Source: Auanema rhodensis (taxonomy: Eukaryota > Nematoda > Chromadorea > Rhabditida > Rhabditidae). Taken from it: DNA of 64,000 nt. The stretch spans positions 124,001 through 188,000 of the forward strand of contig OZ059897.1 of NCBI GenBank assembly GCA_964057225.1. The letters are read 5' to 3'. Below, in pieces: positions 13,025 through 25,040 of this stretch; within the stretch, counting starts at the first letter, position 1; the number at the start of each line of letters is the position of its first letter. The notes under the pieces are model-generated. The model ran no database searches, had not been told where the DNA came from, and worked only from the letters and a program-made list of their open reading frames with translations. The position numbers and the translations under genes were made by a program.

Positions 13025-16000
13025 CAAAGTCATGGTTACCATGAAGCAATATCAATAAAAATTTGTTTTTAGACTAATATGGACATGGGGAATCTAATTT
13101 TGAAAACCGCATCTCTTTATCTTTCACGTGAAGCGAGTTACATACCAAGTGCACATCACGTGTACATTTAATTAGCATAAATTAAAGTTCACGTAAATTT
13201 CAAAGTCATGGTTACCATGAAGCAATATCAATAAAAATTTGTTTTTAGACTAATATGGACATGGGGAATCTAATTTTGAAAACCGCATCTCTTTATCTTT
13301 CACGTGAAGCGAGTTACATACCAAGTGCACATCACGTGTACATTTAATTAGCATTAATTAAAGTTCACGTAAATTTCAAAGTCATGGTTACCATGCACCA
13401 ATATCAATAAAAATTTGTTTTTAGACTAATATGGACATGGGGAATCTAATTTTGAAAACCGCATCTCTTTATCTTTCACGTGAAGCGAGTTACATACCAA
13501 GTGCACATCACGTGTACATTTAATTAGCATAAATTAAAGTTCACGTAAATTTCAAAGTCATGGTTACCATGAACCAATATCAATAAAAATTTGTTTTTAG
13601 ACTAATATGGACATGGGGAATCTAATTTTGAAAACCGCATCTCTTTATCTTTCACGTGAAGCGAGTTACATACCAAGTGCACATCACGTGTACATTTAAT
13701 TAGCATAAATTAAAGTTCACGTAAATTTCAAAGTCATGGTTACCATGAACCAATATCAATAAAAATTTGTTTTTAGACTAATATGGACATGGGGAATCTA
13801 ATTTTGAAAACCGCATCTCTTTATCTTTCACGTGAAGCGAGTTACATACCAAGTGCACATCACGTGTACATTTAATTAGCATAAATTAAAGTTCACGTAA
13901 ATTTCAAAGTCATGGTTACCATGAACCAATATCAATAAAAATTTGTTTTTAGACTAATATGGACATGGGGAATCTAATTTTGAAAACCGCATCTCTTTAT
14001 CTTTCACGTGAAGCGAGTTACATACCAAGTGCACATCACGTGTACATTTAATTAGCATAAATTAAAGTTCACGTAAATTTCAAAGTCATGGTTACCATGA
14101 ACCAATATCAATAAAAATTTGTTTTTAGACTAATATGGACATGGGGAATCTAATTTTGAAAACCGCATCTCTTTATCTTTCACGTGAAGCGAGTTACATA
14201 CCAAGTGCACTTCACGTGTACATTTAATTAGCATAAATTAAAGTTCACGTAAATTTCAAAGTCATGGTTACCATGAAGCAATATCAATAAAAATTTGTTT
14301 TTAGACTAATATGGACATGGGGAATCTAATTTTGAAAACCGCATCTCTTTATCTTTCACGTGAAGCGAGTTACATACCAAGTGCACATCACGTGTACATT
14401 TAATTAGCATAAATTAAAGTTCACGTAAATTTCAAAGTCATGGTTACCATGCACCAATATCAATAAAAATTTGTTTTTAGACTAATATGGACATGGGGAA
14501 TCTAATTTTGAAAACCGCATCTCTTTATCTTTCACGTGAAGCGAGTTACATACCAAGTGCACATCACGTGTACATTTAATTAGCATTAATTAAAGTTCAC
14601 GTAAATTTCAAAGTCATGGTTACCATGCACCAATATCAATAAAAATTTGTTTTTAGACTAATATGGACATGGGGAATCTAATTTTGAAAACCGCATCTCT
14701 TTATCTTTCACGTGAAGCGAGTTACATACCAAGTGCACATCACGTGTACATTTAATTAGCATAAATTAAAGTTCACGTAAATTTCAAAGTCATGGTTACC
14801 ATGAACCAATATCAATAAAAATTTGTTTTTAGACTAATATGGACATGGGGAATCTAATTTTGAAAACCGCATCTCTTTATCTTTCACGTGAAGCGAGTTA
14901 CATACCAAGTGCACATCACGTGTACATTTAATTAGCATAAATTAAAGTTCACGTAATTTTCAAAGTCATGGTTACCATGAACCAATATCAATAAAAATTT
15001 GTTTTTAGACTAATATGGACATGGGGAATCTAATTTTGAAAACCGCATCTCTTTATCTTTCACGTGAAGCGAGTTACATACCAAGTGCACATCACGTGTA
15101 CATTTAATTAGCATAAATTAAAGTTCACGTAAATTTCAAAGTCATGGTTACCATGAACCAATATCAATAAAAATTTGTTTTTAGACTAATATGGACATGG
15201 GGAATCTAATTTTGAAAACCGCATCTCTTTATCTTTCACGTGAAGCGAGTTACATACCAAGTGCACATCACGTGTACATTTAATTAGCATAAATTAAAGT
15301 TCACGTAAATTTCAAAGTCATGGTTACCATGAAGCAATATCAATAAAAATTTGTTTTTAGACTAATATGGACATGGGGAATCTAATTTTGAAAACCGCAT
15401 CTCTTTATCTTTCACGTGAAGCGAGTTACATACCAAGTGCACATCACGTGTACATTTAATTAGCATAAATTAAAGTTCACGTAAATTTCAAAGTCATGGT
15501 TACCATGAACCAATATCAATAAAAATTTGTTTTTAGACTAATATTGACATGGGGAATCTAATTTTGAAAACCGCATCTCTTTATCTTTCACGTGAAGCGA
15601 GTTACATACCAAGTGCACATCACGTGTACATTTAATTAGCATAAATTAAAGTTCACGTAAATTTCAAAGTCATGGTTACCATGAAGCAATATCAATAAAA
15701 ATTAGTTTTTAGACTAATATGGACATGGGGAATCTAATTTTGAAAACCGCATCTCTTTATCTTTCACGTGAAGCGAGTTACATACCAAGTGCACATTACG
15801 TGTACATTTAATTAGCATAAATTAAAGTTCACGTAAATTTCAAAGTCATGGTTACCATGAACCAATATCAATAAAAATTTGTTTTTAGACTAATATGGAC
15901 ATGGGAAATCTAATTTTGAAAACCGCATTTCTTTATCTTTCACGTGAAGCGAGTTACATACCAAGTGCACATCACGTGTACATTTAATTAGCATAAATTA

Positions 16001-16544
16001 AAGTTCACGTAAATTTCAAAGTCATGGTTACCATGAAGCAATATCAATAAAAATTTGTTTTTAGACTAATATGGACATGGGGAATCTAATTTTGAAAACC
16101 GCATCTCTTTATCTTTCACGTGAAGCGAGTTACATACCAAGTGCACATCACGTGTACATTTAATTAGCATAAATTAAAGTTCACGTAAATTTCAAAGTCA
16201 TGGTTACCATGAACCAATATCAATAAAAATTTGTTTTTAGACTAATATGGACATGGGGAATCTAATTTTGAAAACCGCATCTCTTTATCTTTCACGTGAA
16301 GCGAGTTACATACCAAGTGCACATCACGTGTACATTTAATTAGCATAAATTAAAGTTCACGTAAATTTCAAAGTCATGGTTACCATGAACCAATATCAAT
16401 AAAAATTTGTTTTTAGACTAATATGGACATGGGGAATCTAATTTTGAAAACCGCATCTCTTTATCTTTCACGTGAAGCGAGTTACATACCAAGTGCACAT
16501 CACGTGTACATTTAATTAGCATAAATCAAAGTTCACGTAAATTT
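13025..16544 (+). repeat. SatA 20-unit higher-order repeat, copy 3
   Basis: Units 75-94 repeat the marker order of copies 1 and 2: CATTAATT at 76 and 83, CACTTCACG at 81, GTAATTTTC at 85, ATATTGAC at 89, TTAGTTTTT at 90, GGGAAATC at 91, AAATCAAAG at 94. It lies 5632 bp (32 units) after copy 2. It belongs to a longer duplication: units 40-68 (6865-11968) match units 72-100 (12497-17600), 29 units or 5104 bp, at every marker I checked. Confidence 0.92.
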
Positions 16545-18102
16545 CAAAGTCATGGTTACCATGAACCAATATCAATAAAAATTTGTTTTTAGACTAATAT
16601 GGACATGGGGAATCTAATTTTGAAAACCGCATCTCTTTATCTTTCACGTGAAGCGAGTTACATACCAAGTGCACATCACGTGTACATTTAATTAGCATTA
16701 ATTAAAGTTCACGTAAATTTCAAAGTCATGGTTACCATGCACCAATATCAATAAAAATTTGTTTTTAGACTAATATGGACATGGGGAATCTAATTTTGAA
16801 AACCGCATCTCTTTATCTTTCACGTGAAGCGAGTTACATACCAAGTGCACATCACGTGTACATTTAATTAGCATTAATTAAAGTTCACGTAAATTTCAAA
16901 GTCATGGTTACCATGAACCAATATCAATAAAAATTTGTTTTTAGACTAATATGGACATGGGGAATCTAATTTTGAAAACCGCATCTCTTTATCTTTCACG
17001 TGAAGCGAGTTACATACCAAGTGCACATCACGTGTACATTTAATTAGCATAAATTAAAGTTCACGTAAATTTCAAAGTCATGGTTACCATGAACCAATAT
17101 CAATAAAAATTTGTTTTTAGACTAATATGGACATGGGGAATCTAATTTTGAAAACCGCATTTCTTTATCTTTCACGTGAAGCGAGTTACATACCAAGTGC
17201 ACATCACGTGTACATTTAATTAGCATAAATTAAAGTTCACGTAAAATTCAAAGTCATGGTTACCATGAACCAATATCAATAAAAATTTGTTTTTAGACTA
17301 AAATGGACATGGGGAATCTAATTTGGAAAACCGCATCTCTTTATCTTTCACGCGAAGCCAGTTACATACCAAGTGCACATCACGTGTACATTTAATTAGC
17401 ATAAATTAAAGTTCACGTAAATTTCAAAGTCATGGTTACCATGAACCAATATCAATAAAAATTCGTTTTTAGACTAATATGGACATGGGGAATCTAATTT
17501 TGAAAACCGCATCTCTTTATCTTTCACGTGAAGCGAGTTACATACCAAGTGCACATCACGTGTACATTTAATTAGCATAAATTAAAGTTCACGTAAATTT
17601 CAAAGTCATGGTTACCATGAACCAATATCAATAAAAATTTGTTTTTAGACTAATATGGACATGAGGAATCTAATTTTGAAAACCGCATCTCTTTATCTTT
17701 CACGTGAAGCGAGTTACATACCAAGTGCACATCACGTGTACATTTAATTAGCATAAATTAAAGTTCACGTAAATTTCAAAGTCATGGTTACCATGAACCA
17801 ATATCAATAAAAATTTGTTTTTAGACTAATATGGACATGGGGAATCTAATTTTGAAAACCGCATTTCTTTATCTTTCACGTGAAGCGAGTTACATACCAA
17901 GTGCACATCACGTGTACATTTAATTAGCATAAATTAAAGTTCACGTAAATTTCAAAGTCATGGTTACCATGAACCAATATCAATAAAAATTTGTTTTTAG
18001 ACTAATATGGACATGGGGAATCTAATTTTGAAAACCGCATCTCTTTATCTTTCACGTGAAGCAAGTTACATACCAAGTGCACATCACGTGTACATTTAAT
18101 TA
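16545..18102 (+). repeat. SatA right-hand end, including truncated last unit
   Basis: Units 95-100 repeat units 63-68 (CATTAATT, CATTAATT, plain, CATTTCT plus GTAAAATTC, the CACGCGAAGCC cluster, AAATTCG). Here the cluster is present once, not twice. Units 101-102 then depart, with CATGAGGAAT in 101 and CATTTCT in 102. Unit 103 starts at 17953, carries GCAAG, and stops at 18102 after TACATTTAATTA, 26 bp short of a full unit. Confidence 0.92.
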
Positions 18103-18286
18103 ATACAAAAATTAGTTATGATCGTTTGAAAAATGATGCATTAGTGTATGTTGAGTTTCCATGTACACTCAACATTGCTTCCAAAAACATTTTGACAAAA
18201 ATTTTTTCGAAAAATTTCAAAATAATTTAGCAAAAAGTAGATGTTTTTAGATTCCTTTTTTCAAGGCAAAGACGATGGACAATGTT
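18100..18286 (-). repeat. Inverted 187-bp SatB fragment at the array boundary
   Basis: From ATACAAAAATTAGTTATG at 18103 to GACAATGTT ending at 18286 the sequence is the reverse complement of the AACATTGTCC...TTTTTGTATTAA part of the SatB unit. It is the only inverted SatB segment in the window. By eye it matches 19862-20048 without a difference. It differs from the nearest forward copy (about 18458-18644) at two sites: GAAAAAAGG against GAATAAAGG, and GCAATGTT against GCATTGTT. The left join shares TTA with SatA (18100-18102). The right join shares TT (18285-18286). With the forward copy it forms an inverted repeat with 187-bp arms and about 171 bp between them. Confidence 0.93.
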
Positions 18287-18328
18287 GTATTAAGCGTTTC
18301 TCAATGTAGTATAGTGCATTCGATGCGG

Positions 18329-18379
18329 ATTTTTAAGCTGCGTCGATCTGTGTTATCAGATTTGCGCTAGCTTAAAAAT
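18329..18379. repeat. SatB 51-bp hairpin dyad (first unit as example)
   Basis: Unit positions 38-88. The outer arms ATTTTTAAGCT and AGCTTAAAAAT pair perfectly (11 bp). Inside them GCG pairs with CGC next to a bulged T, then comes a weak TCG/TTG step. The inner arms ATCTG and CAGAT close on a TGTTAT loop. The frequent GCGTTAGC variant keeps a G-T pair. Units with GCGCAT in place of GCGGAT gain two pairs (13-bp outer stem). TTTAAACTG, GATCTCTG and CGAACTGTG variants each lose one pair. Only potential to fold is shown; no RNA product is known. Confidence 0.8.
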
Positions 18380-18396
18380 GCACCAAGATATCAACT

Positions 18397-18418
18397 GATA
18401 TAAGTTCACACTTATATC
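18397..18418. repeat. SatB 9-bp hairpin with TCAC loop (first unit as example)
   Basis: Unit positions 106-127: arms GATATAAGT and ACTTATATC, perfectly complementary, with the 4-base loop TCAC. Three common variants (ATATATGTTC, CACATAT, CACCTAT) all hit the same pair, unit positions 112 and 121, and are never combined in a pair-restoring way. A competing short hairpin, ATATCA-AC-TGATAT, overlaps its left arm. Confidence 0.8.
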
Positions 18419-18529
18419 CTCGATTTTCACCCTGAAGAATTAATTTTTTCGTTGAATAACATTGTCCATCGTCTTTGCCTTGAATAAAGGAATCTAAAAA
18501 CATCTACTTTTTGCTAAATTATTTTGAAA

Positions 18530-18541
18530 TTTTTCGAAAAA
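18530..18541. repeat. SatB TTTTTCGAAAAA palindrome (first unit as example)
   Basis: Unit positions 239-250 are a perfect 12-bp A/T palindrome with a CG centre. It extends to AAA/TTT on both sides if one extra A on the right is looped out. In two regions (27307 and the related copies at about 58551 and 62061) it reads TTTTTTGAAAAAA, losing the CpG. The phased A- and T-runs around it could bend DNA; this is inference. Confidence 0.7.
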
Positions 18542-18919
18542 ATTTTTGTCAAAATGTTTTTGGAAGCATTGTTGAGTGTACATGGAAACTCAACATACAC
18601 TAATGCATCATTTTTCAAACGATCATAACTAATTTTTGTATTAAGCCTTTCTCAATGTAGTATAGTGCATTCGATGCGGATTTTTAAGCTGCGTCGATCT
18701 GTGTTATCAGATTTGCGCTAGCGTAAAAATGCACCGAGATATCAACTGATATAAGTTCACACTTATATCCTCGATTTTCACCCTGAAGGAATAATTTTTT
18801 CGTTGAATAACATTGTCCATCGTCTTTGCCTTGAAAAAAGGAATCTAAAAACATCTACTTTTTGCTAAATTATTTTGAAATTTTTCGAAAAAATTTTTGT
18901 CAAAATGTTTTTGGAAGCA

Positions 18920-18947
18920 ATGTTGAGTGTACATGGAAACTCAACAT
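18920..18947. repeat. SatB ATGTTGAGT / ACTCAACAT hairpin (second unit as example)
   Basis: Unit positions 278-305: 9-bp arms with a 10-base loop, GTACATGGAA. The common GCATTGTTG variant, seen in the first unit at 18569, shortens the stem to 8 bp. The rarer TTGAATG variant (19625, 21731, 23135, 37177, 58586, 62096) and AACTGAACAT (51936, 53340) each break an internal pair. Confidence 0.75.
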
Positions 18948-19421
18948 ACACTAATGCATCATTTTTCAAACGATCATAACTAATTTCTGTATCAAGCGTT
19001 TCTCAATGTAGTTTGGTGCATTCGATGCGGATTTTTAAGCTGCGTCGATCTGTGTTATCAGATTTGCGCTAGCTTAAAAATGCACCAAGATATCAACTGA
19101 TATAAGTTCACACTTATATCCTCGATTTTCACCCTGAAGAATTAATTTTTTCGTTGAATAACATTGTCCATCGTCTTTGCCTTGAAAAAAGGAATCTAAA
19201 AACATCTACTTTTTGCTAAATTATTGTGAAATTTTTCGAAAAAATTTTTGTCAAAATGTTTTTGGAAGCAATGTTGAGTGTACATGGAAACTCAACATAC
19301 ACTAATGCATCATTTTTCAAACGATCATAACTAATTTTTGTATTAAGCGTTTCTCAATGTAGTATAGTGCATTCGATGCGGATTTTTAAGCTGCGTCGAT
19401 CTGTGTTATCAGATTTGCGCT

Positions 19422-22400
19422 AGCTTAAAAATGCACCAAGATATCAACTGATATAAGTTCACACTTATATCCTCGATTTTCACCCTGAAGAATTAATTTT
19501 TTCGTTGAATAACATTGTCCATCGTCTTTGCCTTGAATAAAGGAATCTAAAAACATCTACTTTTTGCTAAATTATTTTGAAATTTTTCGAAAAAATTTTT
19601 GTCAAAATGTTTTTGGAAGCAATGTTGAATGTACATGGAAACTCAACATACACTAATGCATCATTTTTCAAACGATCATAACTAATTTTTGTATTGAGCG
19701 TTTCTCAATGTAGTATAGTGCATTCGATGCGGATTTTTAAGCTGCGTCGATCTGTGTTATCAGATTTGCGCTAGCTTAAAAATGCACCAAGATATCAACT
19801 GATATAAGTTCACACTTATATCCTCGATTTTCACCCTGAAGAATTAATTTTTTCGTTGAATAACATTGTCCATCGTCTTTGCCTTGAAAAAAGGAATCTA
19901 AAAACATCTACTTTTTGCTAAATTATTTTGAAATTTTTCGAAAAAATTTTTGTCAAAATGTTTTTGGAAGCAATGTTGAGTGTACATGGAAACTCAACAT
20001 ACACTAATGCATCATTTTTCAAACGATCATAACTAATTTTTGTATTAAGCGTTTCTCAATGTAGTATAGTGCATTCGATGCGGATTTTTAAGCTGCGTCG
20101 ATCTGTGTTATCAGATTTGCGCTAGCTTAAAAATGCACCAAGATATCAACTGATATAAGTTCACATTTATATCCTCGATTTTCACCCTGAAGAATTAATT
20201 TTTTCGTTGAATAACATTGTCCATCGTCTTTGCCTTGAATAAAGGAATCTAAAAACATCTACTTTTTGCTAAATTATTTTGAAATTTTTCGAAAAAATTT
20301 TTGTCAAAATGTTTTTGGAAGCAATGTTGAGTGTACATGGAAACTCAACATACACTAATGCATCATTTTTCAAACGATCATAACTAATTTTTGTATTGAG
20401 CGTTTCTCAATGTAGTATAGTGCATTCGATGCGGATTTTTAAGCTGCGTCGATCTGTGTTATCAGATTTGCGTTAGCTTAAAAATGCACCGAGATATCAA
20501 CTGATATAAGTTCACACTTATATCCTCGATTTTCACCCTGAAGAATTAATTTTTTCGTTGAATAACATTGTCCATCGTCTTTGCCTTGAAAAATGGAATC
20601 TAAAAACATCTACTTTTTGCTAAATTATTTTGAAATTTTTCGAAAAAATTTTTGTCAAAATGTTTTTGGAAGCATTGTTGAGTGTACATGGAAACTCAAC
20701 ATACACTAATGCATCATTTTTCAAAGGATCATAACTAATTTTTGTATTAAGCGTTTCTCAATGTAGTATAGTGCATTCGATGCGGATTTTTAAGCTGCGT
20801 CGATCTGTGTTATCAGATTTGCGTTAGCTTAAAAATGCACCAAGATATCAACTGATATAAGTTCACACTTATATCCTCGATTTTCACCCTGAAGAATTAA
20901 TTTTTTCGTTGAATAACATTGTCCATCGTCTTTGCCTTGAATAAAGGAATCTAAAAACATCTACTTTTTGCTAAATTATTTTGAAATTTTTCGAAAAAAT
21001 TTTTGTCAAAATGTTTTTGGAAGCAATGTTGAGTGTACATGGAAACTCAACATACACTAATGCATCATTTTTCAAAGGATCATAACTAATTTTTGTATTA
21101 AGCGTTTCTCAATGTAGTATAGTGCATTCGATGCGGATTTTTAAGCTGCGTCGATCTGTGTTATCAGATTTGCGCTAGCTTAAAAATGCACCAAGATATC
21201 AACTGATATAAGTTCACACTTATATCCTCGATTTTCACCCTGAAGAATTAATTTTTTCGTTGAATAACATTGTCCATCGTCTTTGCCTTGAATAAAGGAA
21301 TCTAAAAACATCTACTTTTTGCTAAATTATTTTGAAATTTTTCGAAAAAATTTTTGTCAAAATGTTTTTGGAAGCAATGTTGAGTGTACATGGAAACTCA
21401 ACATACACTAATGCATCATTTTTCAAACGATCATAACTAATTTTTGTATTAAGCGTTTCTCAATGTAGTATAGTGCATTCGATGCGGATTTTTAAGCTGC
21501 GTCGATCTGTGTTATCAGATTTGCGTTAGCTTAAAAATGCACCAAGATATCAACTGATATAAGTTCACACTTATATCCTCGATTTTCACCCTGAAGAATT
21601 AATTTTTTCGTTGAATAACATTGTCCATCGTCTTTGCCTTGAATAAAGGAATCTAAAAACATCTACTTTTTGCTAAATTATTTTGAAATTTTTCGAAAAA
21701 ATTTTTGTCAAAATGTTTTTGGAAGCAATGTTGAATGTACATGGAAACTCAACATACACTAATGCATCATTTTTCAAACGATCATAACTAATTTTTGTAT
21801 TGAGCGTTTCTCAATGTAGTATAGTGCATTCGATGCGGATTTTTAAGCTGCGTCGATCTGTGTTATCAGATTTGCGCTAGCTTAAAAATGCACCAAGATA
21901 TCAACTGATATAAGTTCACACTTATATCCTCGATTTTCACCCTGAAGAATTAATTTTTTCGTTGAATAACATTGTCCATCGTCTTTGCCTTGAAAAAAGG
22001 AATCTAAAAACATCTACTTTTTGCTAAATTATTTTGAAATTTTTCGAAAAAATTTTTGTCAAAATGTTTTTGGAAGCAATGTTGAGTGTACATGGAAACT
22101 CAACATACACTAATGCATCATTTTTCAAACGATCATAACTAATTTTTGTATTAAGCGTTTCTCAATGTAGTATAGTGCATTCGATGCGGATTTTTAAGCT
22201 GCGTCGATCTGTGTTATCAGATTTGCGTTAGCTTAAAAATGCACCAAGATATCAACTGATATAAGTTCACACTTATATCCTCGATTTTCACCCTGAAGAA
22301 TTAATTTTTTCGTTGAATAACATTGTCCATCGTCTTTGCCTTGAATAAAGGAATCTAAAAACATCTACTTTTTGCTAAATTATTTTGAAATTTTTCGAAA

Positions 22401-25040
22401 AAATTTTTGTCAAAATGTTTTTGGAAGCAATGTTGAGTGTACATGGAAACTCAACATACACTAATGCATCATTTTTCAAAGGATCATAACTAATTTTTGT
22501 ATTAAGCGTTTCTCAATGTAGTATAGTGCATTCGATGCGGATTTTTAAGCTGCGTCGATCTGTGTTATCAGATTTGCGCTAGCTTAAAAATGCACCAAGA
22601 TATCAACTGATATAAGTTCACACTTATATCCTCGATTTTCACCCTGAAGAATTAATTTTTTCGTTGAATAACATTGTCCATCGTCTTTGCCTCGAATAAA
22701 GGAATCTAAAAACATCTACTTTTTGCTAAATTATTTTGAAATTTTTCGAAAAAATTTTTGTCAAAATGTTTTTGGAAGCAATGTTGAGTGTACATGGAAA
22801 CTCAACATACACTAATGCATCATTTTTCAAACGATCATAACTAATTTTTGTATTAAGCGTTTCTCAATGTAGTATAGTGCATTCGATGCGGATTTTTAAG
22901 CTGCGTCGATCTGTGTTATCAGATTTGCGTTAGCTTAAAAATGCACCAAGATATCAACTGATATAAGTTCACACTTATATCCTCGATTTTCACCCTGAAG
23001 AATTAATTTTTTCGTTGAATAACATTGTCCATCGTCTTTGCCTTGAATAAAGGAATCTAAAAACATCTACTTTTTGCTAAATTATTTTGAAATTTTTCGA
23101 AAAAATTTTTGTCAAAATGTTTTTGGAAGCAATGTTGAATGTACATGGAAACTCAACATACACTAATGCATCATTTTTCAAACGATCATAACTAATTTTT
23201 GTATTGAGCGTTTCTCAATGTAGTATAGTGCATTCGATGCGGATTTTTAAGCTGCGTCGATCTGTGTTATCAGATTTGCGCTAGCTTAAAAATGCACCAA
23301 GATATCAACTGATATAAGTTCACACTTATATCCTCGATTTTCACCCTGAAGAATTAATTTTTTCGTTGAATAACATTGTCCATCGTCTTTGCCTTGAAAA
23401 AAGGAATCTAAAAACATCTACTTTTTGCTAAATTATTTTGAAATTTTTCGAAAAAATTTTTGTCAAAATGTTTTTGGAAGCAATGTTGAGTGTACATGGA
23501 AACTCAACATACACTAATGCATCATTTTTCAAACGATCATAACTAATTTTTGTATTAAGCGTTTCTCAATGTAGTATAGTGCATTCGATGCGGATTTTTA
23601 AGCTGCGTCGATCTGTGTTATCAGATTTGCGCTAGCTTAAAAATGCACCAAGATATCAACTGATATAAGTTCACATTTATATCCTCGATTTTCACCCTGA
23701 AGAATTAATTTTTTCGTTGAATAACATTGTCCATCGTCTTTGCCTTGAATAAAGGAATCTAAAAACATCTACTTTTTGCTAAATTATTTTGAAATTTTTC
23801 GAAAAAATTTTTGTCAAAATGTTTTTGGAAGCAATGTTGAGTGTACATGGAAACTCAACATACACTAATGCATCATTTTTCAAACGATCATAACTAATTT
23901 TTGTATTGAGCGTTTCTCAATGTAGTATAGTGCATTCGATGCGGATTTTTAAGCTGCGTCGATCTGTGTTATCAGATTTGCGTTAGCTTAAAAATGCACC
24001 GAGATATCAACTGATATAAGTTCACACTTATATCCTCGATTTTCACCCTGAAGAATTAATTTTTTCGTTGAATAACATTGTCCATCGTCTTCGCCTTGAA
24101 AAATGGAATCTAAAAACATCTACTTTTTGCTAAATTATTTTGAAATTTTTCGAAAAAATTTTTGTCAAAATGTTTTTGGAAGCATTGTTGAGTGTACATG
24201 GAAACTCAACATACACTAATGCATCATTTTTCAAAGGATCATAACTAATTTTTGTATTAAGCGTTTCTCAATGTAGTATAGTGCATTCGATGCGGATTTT
24301 TAAGCTGCGTCGATCTGTGTTATCAGATTTGCGTTAGCTTAAAAATGCACCAAGATATCAACTGATATAAGTTCACACTTATATCCTCGATTTTCACCCT
24401 GAAGAATTAATTTTTTCGTTGAATAACATTGTCCATCGTCTTTGCCTTGAATAAAGGAATCTAAAAACATCTACTTTTTGCTAAATTATTTTGAAATTTT
24501 TCGAAAAAATTTTTGTCAAAATGTTTTTGGAAGCAATGTTGAGTGTACATGGAAACTCAACATACACTAATGCATCATTTTTCAAAGGATCATAACTAAT
24601 TTTTGTATTAAGCGTTTCTCAATGTAGTATAGTGCATTCGATGCGGATTTTTAAGCTGCGTCGATCTGTGTTATCAGATTTGCGCTAGCTTAAAAATGCA
24701 CCAAGATATCAACTGATATAAGTTCACACTTATATCCTCGATTTTCACCCTGAAGAATTAATTTTTTCGTTGAATAACATTGTCCATCGTCTTTGCCTTG
24801 AATAAAGGAATCTAAAAACATCTACTTTTTGCTAAATTATTTTGAAATTTTTCGAAAAAATTTTTGTCAAAATGTTTTTGGAAGCAATGTTGAGTGTACA
24901 TGGAAACTCAACATACACTAATGCATCATTTTTCAAACGATCATAACTAATTTTTGTATTAAGCGTTTCTCAATGTAGTATAGTGCATTCGATGCGGATT
25001 TTTAAGCTGCGTCGATCTGTGTTATCAGATTTGCGTTAGC
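19422..25040 (+). repeat. SatB nested block duplications at 10 and 4 units
   Basis: 19422-21530 matches 22932-25040 at an offset of 3510 bp (10 units). Shared rare markers are TTGAATG (19625/23135), TCACATTTAT (20161/23671) and AAATGGAATC with GCATTG (20591/24101); TTCGCC at 24092 is private. Inside this, about 20820-22223 and 22224-23627 are a 4-unit (1404-bp) tandem duplication, with TTGAATG at 21731 and 23135. Each offset was checked against at least five variable sites. Confidence 0.85.

Larger units (their letters stand above)
1..18102 (+). repeat. SatA: 176-bp satellite array
   Basis: A head-to-tail tandem array. The unit, phased here on CAAAGTCATGGTTACC, begins at 1, 177, 353, 529 and so on to 17953, which is exactly 102 x 176 bp after position 1. 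That gives 102 complete units and a 103rd cut at 150 bp. A hand count gives 56 G+C in 176 (about 32%). Most units differ from the consensus at no more than five sites. The commonest variable site is at unit positions 20-22, where units read CACC, AACC or AAGC. Other marker changes (GCATTAATT, CACTTCACG, GTAATTTTC, ATATTGAC, TTAGTTTTT) tag individual units and reveal larger blocks. No gene, unique spacer or transposon interrupts the array. The left edge lies outside the window. I do not recognise the family; unit length and homogeneity are typical of centromeric or pericentromeric satellites. Confidence 0.98.

Noticed and set aside
18431-18460. Possible hammerhead ribozyme, because CTGAAGA fits the core pattern CUGANGA
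   Set aside because: About half the units read CTGAAGG and lose the core. No following stem plus GAAA and no flanking stems fit the hammerhead fold. CTGATAA on the minus strand also misses the core.
18442-18465. CENP-B-box-like TTTCGTTG in the SatB unit
   Set aside because: The first 8 bases fit the YTTCGTTG half, but the essential CGGG half is absent (the sequence continues AATAACATT). About 10 of 17 positions match, which is not enough. Some units even change the matching half (TTCCGTTG, TTGGTG).
18100-18644. Terminal inverted repeats of a transposon at the array boundary
   Set aside because: The 187-bp inverted arms are pieces of the SatB unit itself. There is no target-site duplication, no transposase, and the segment between the arms is ordinary SatB.
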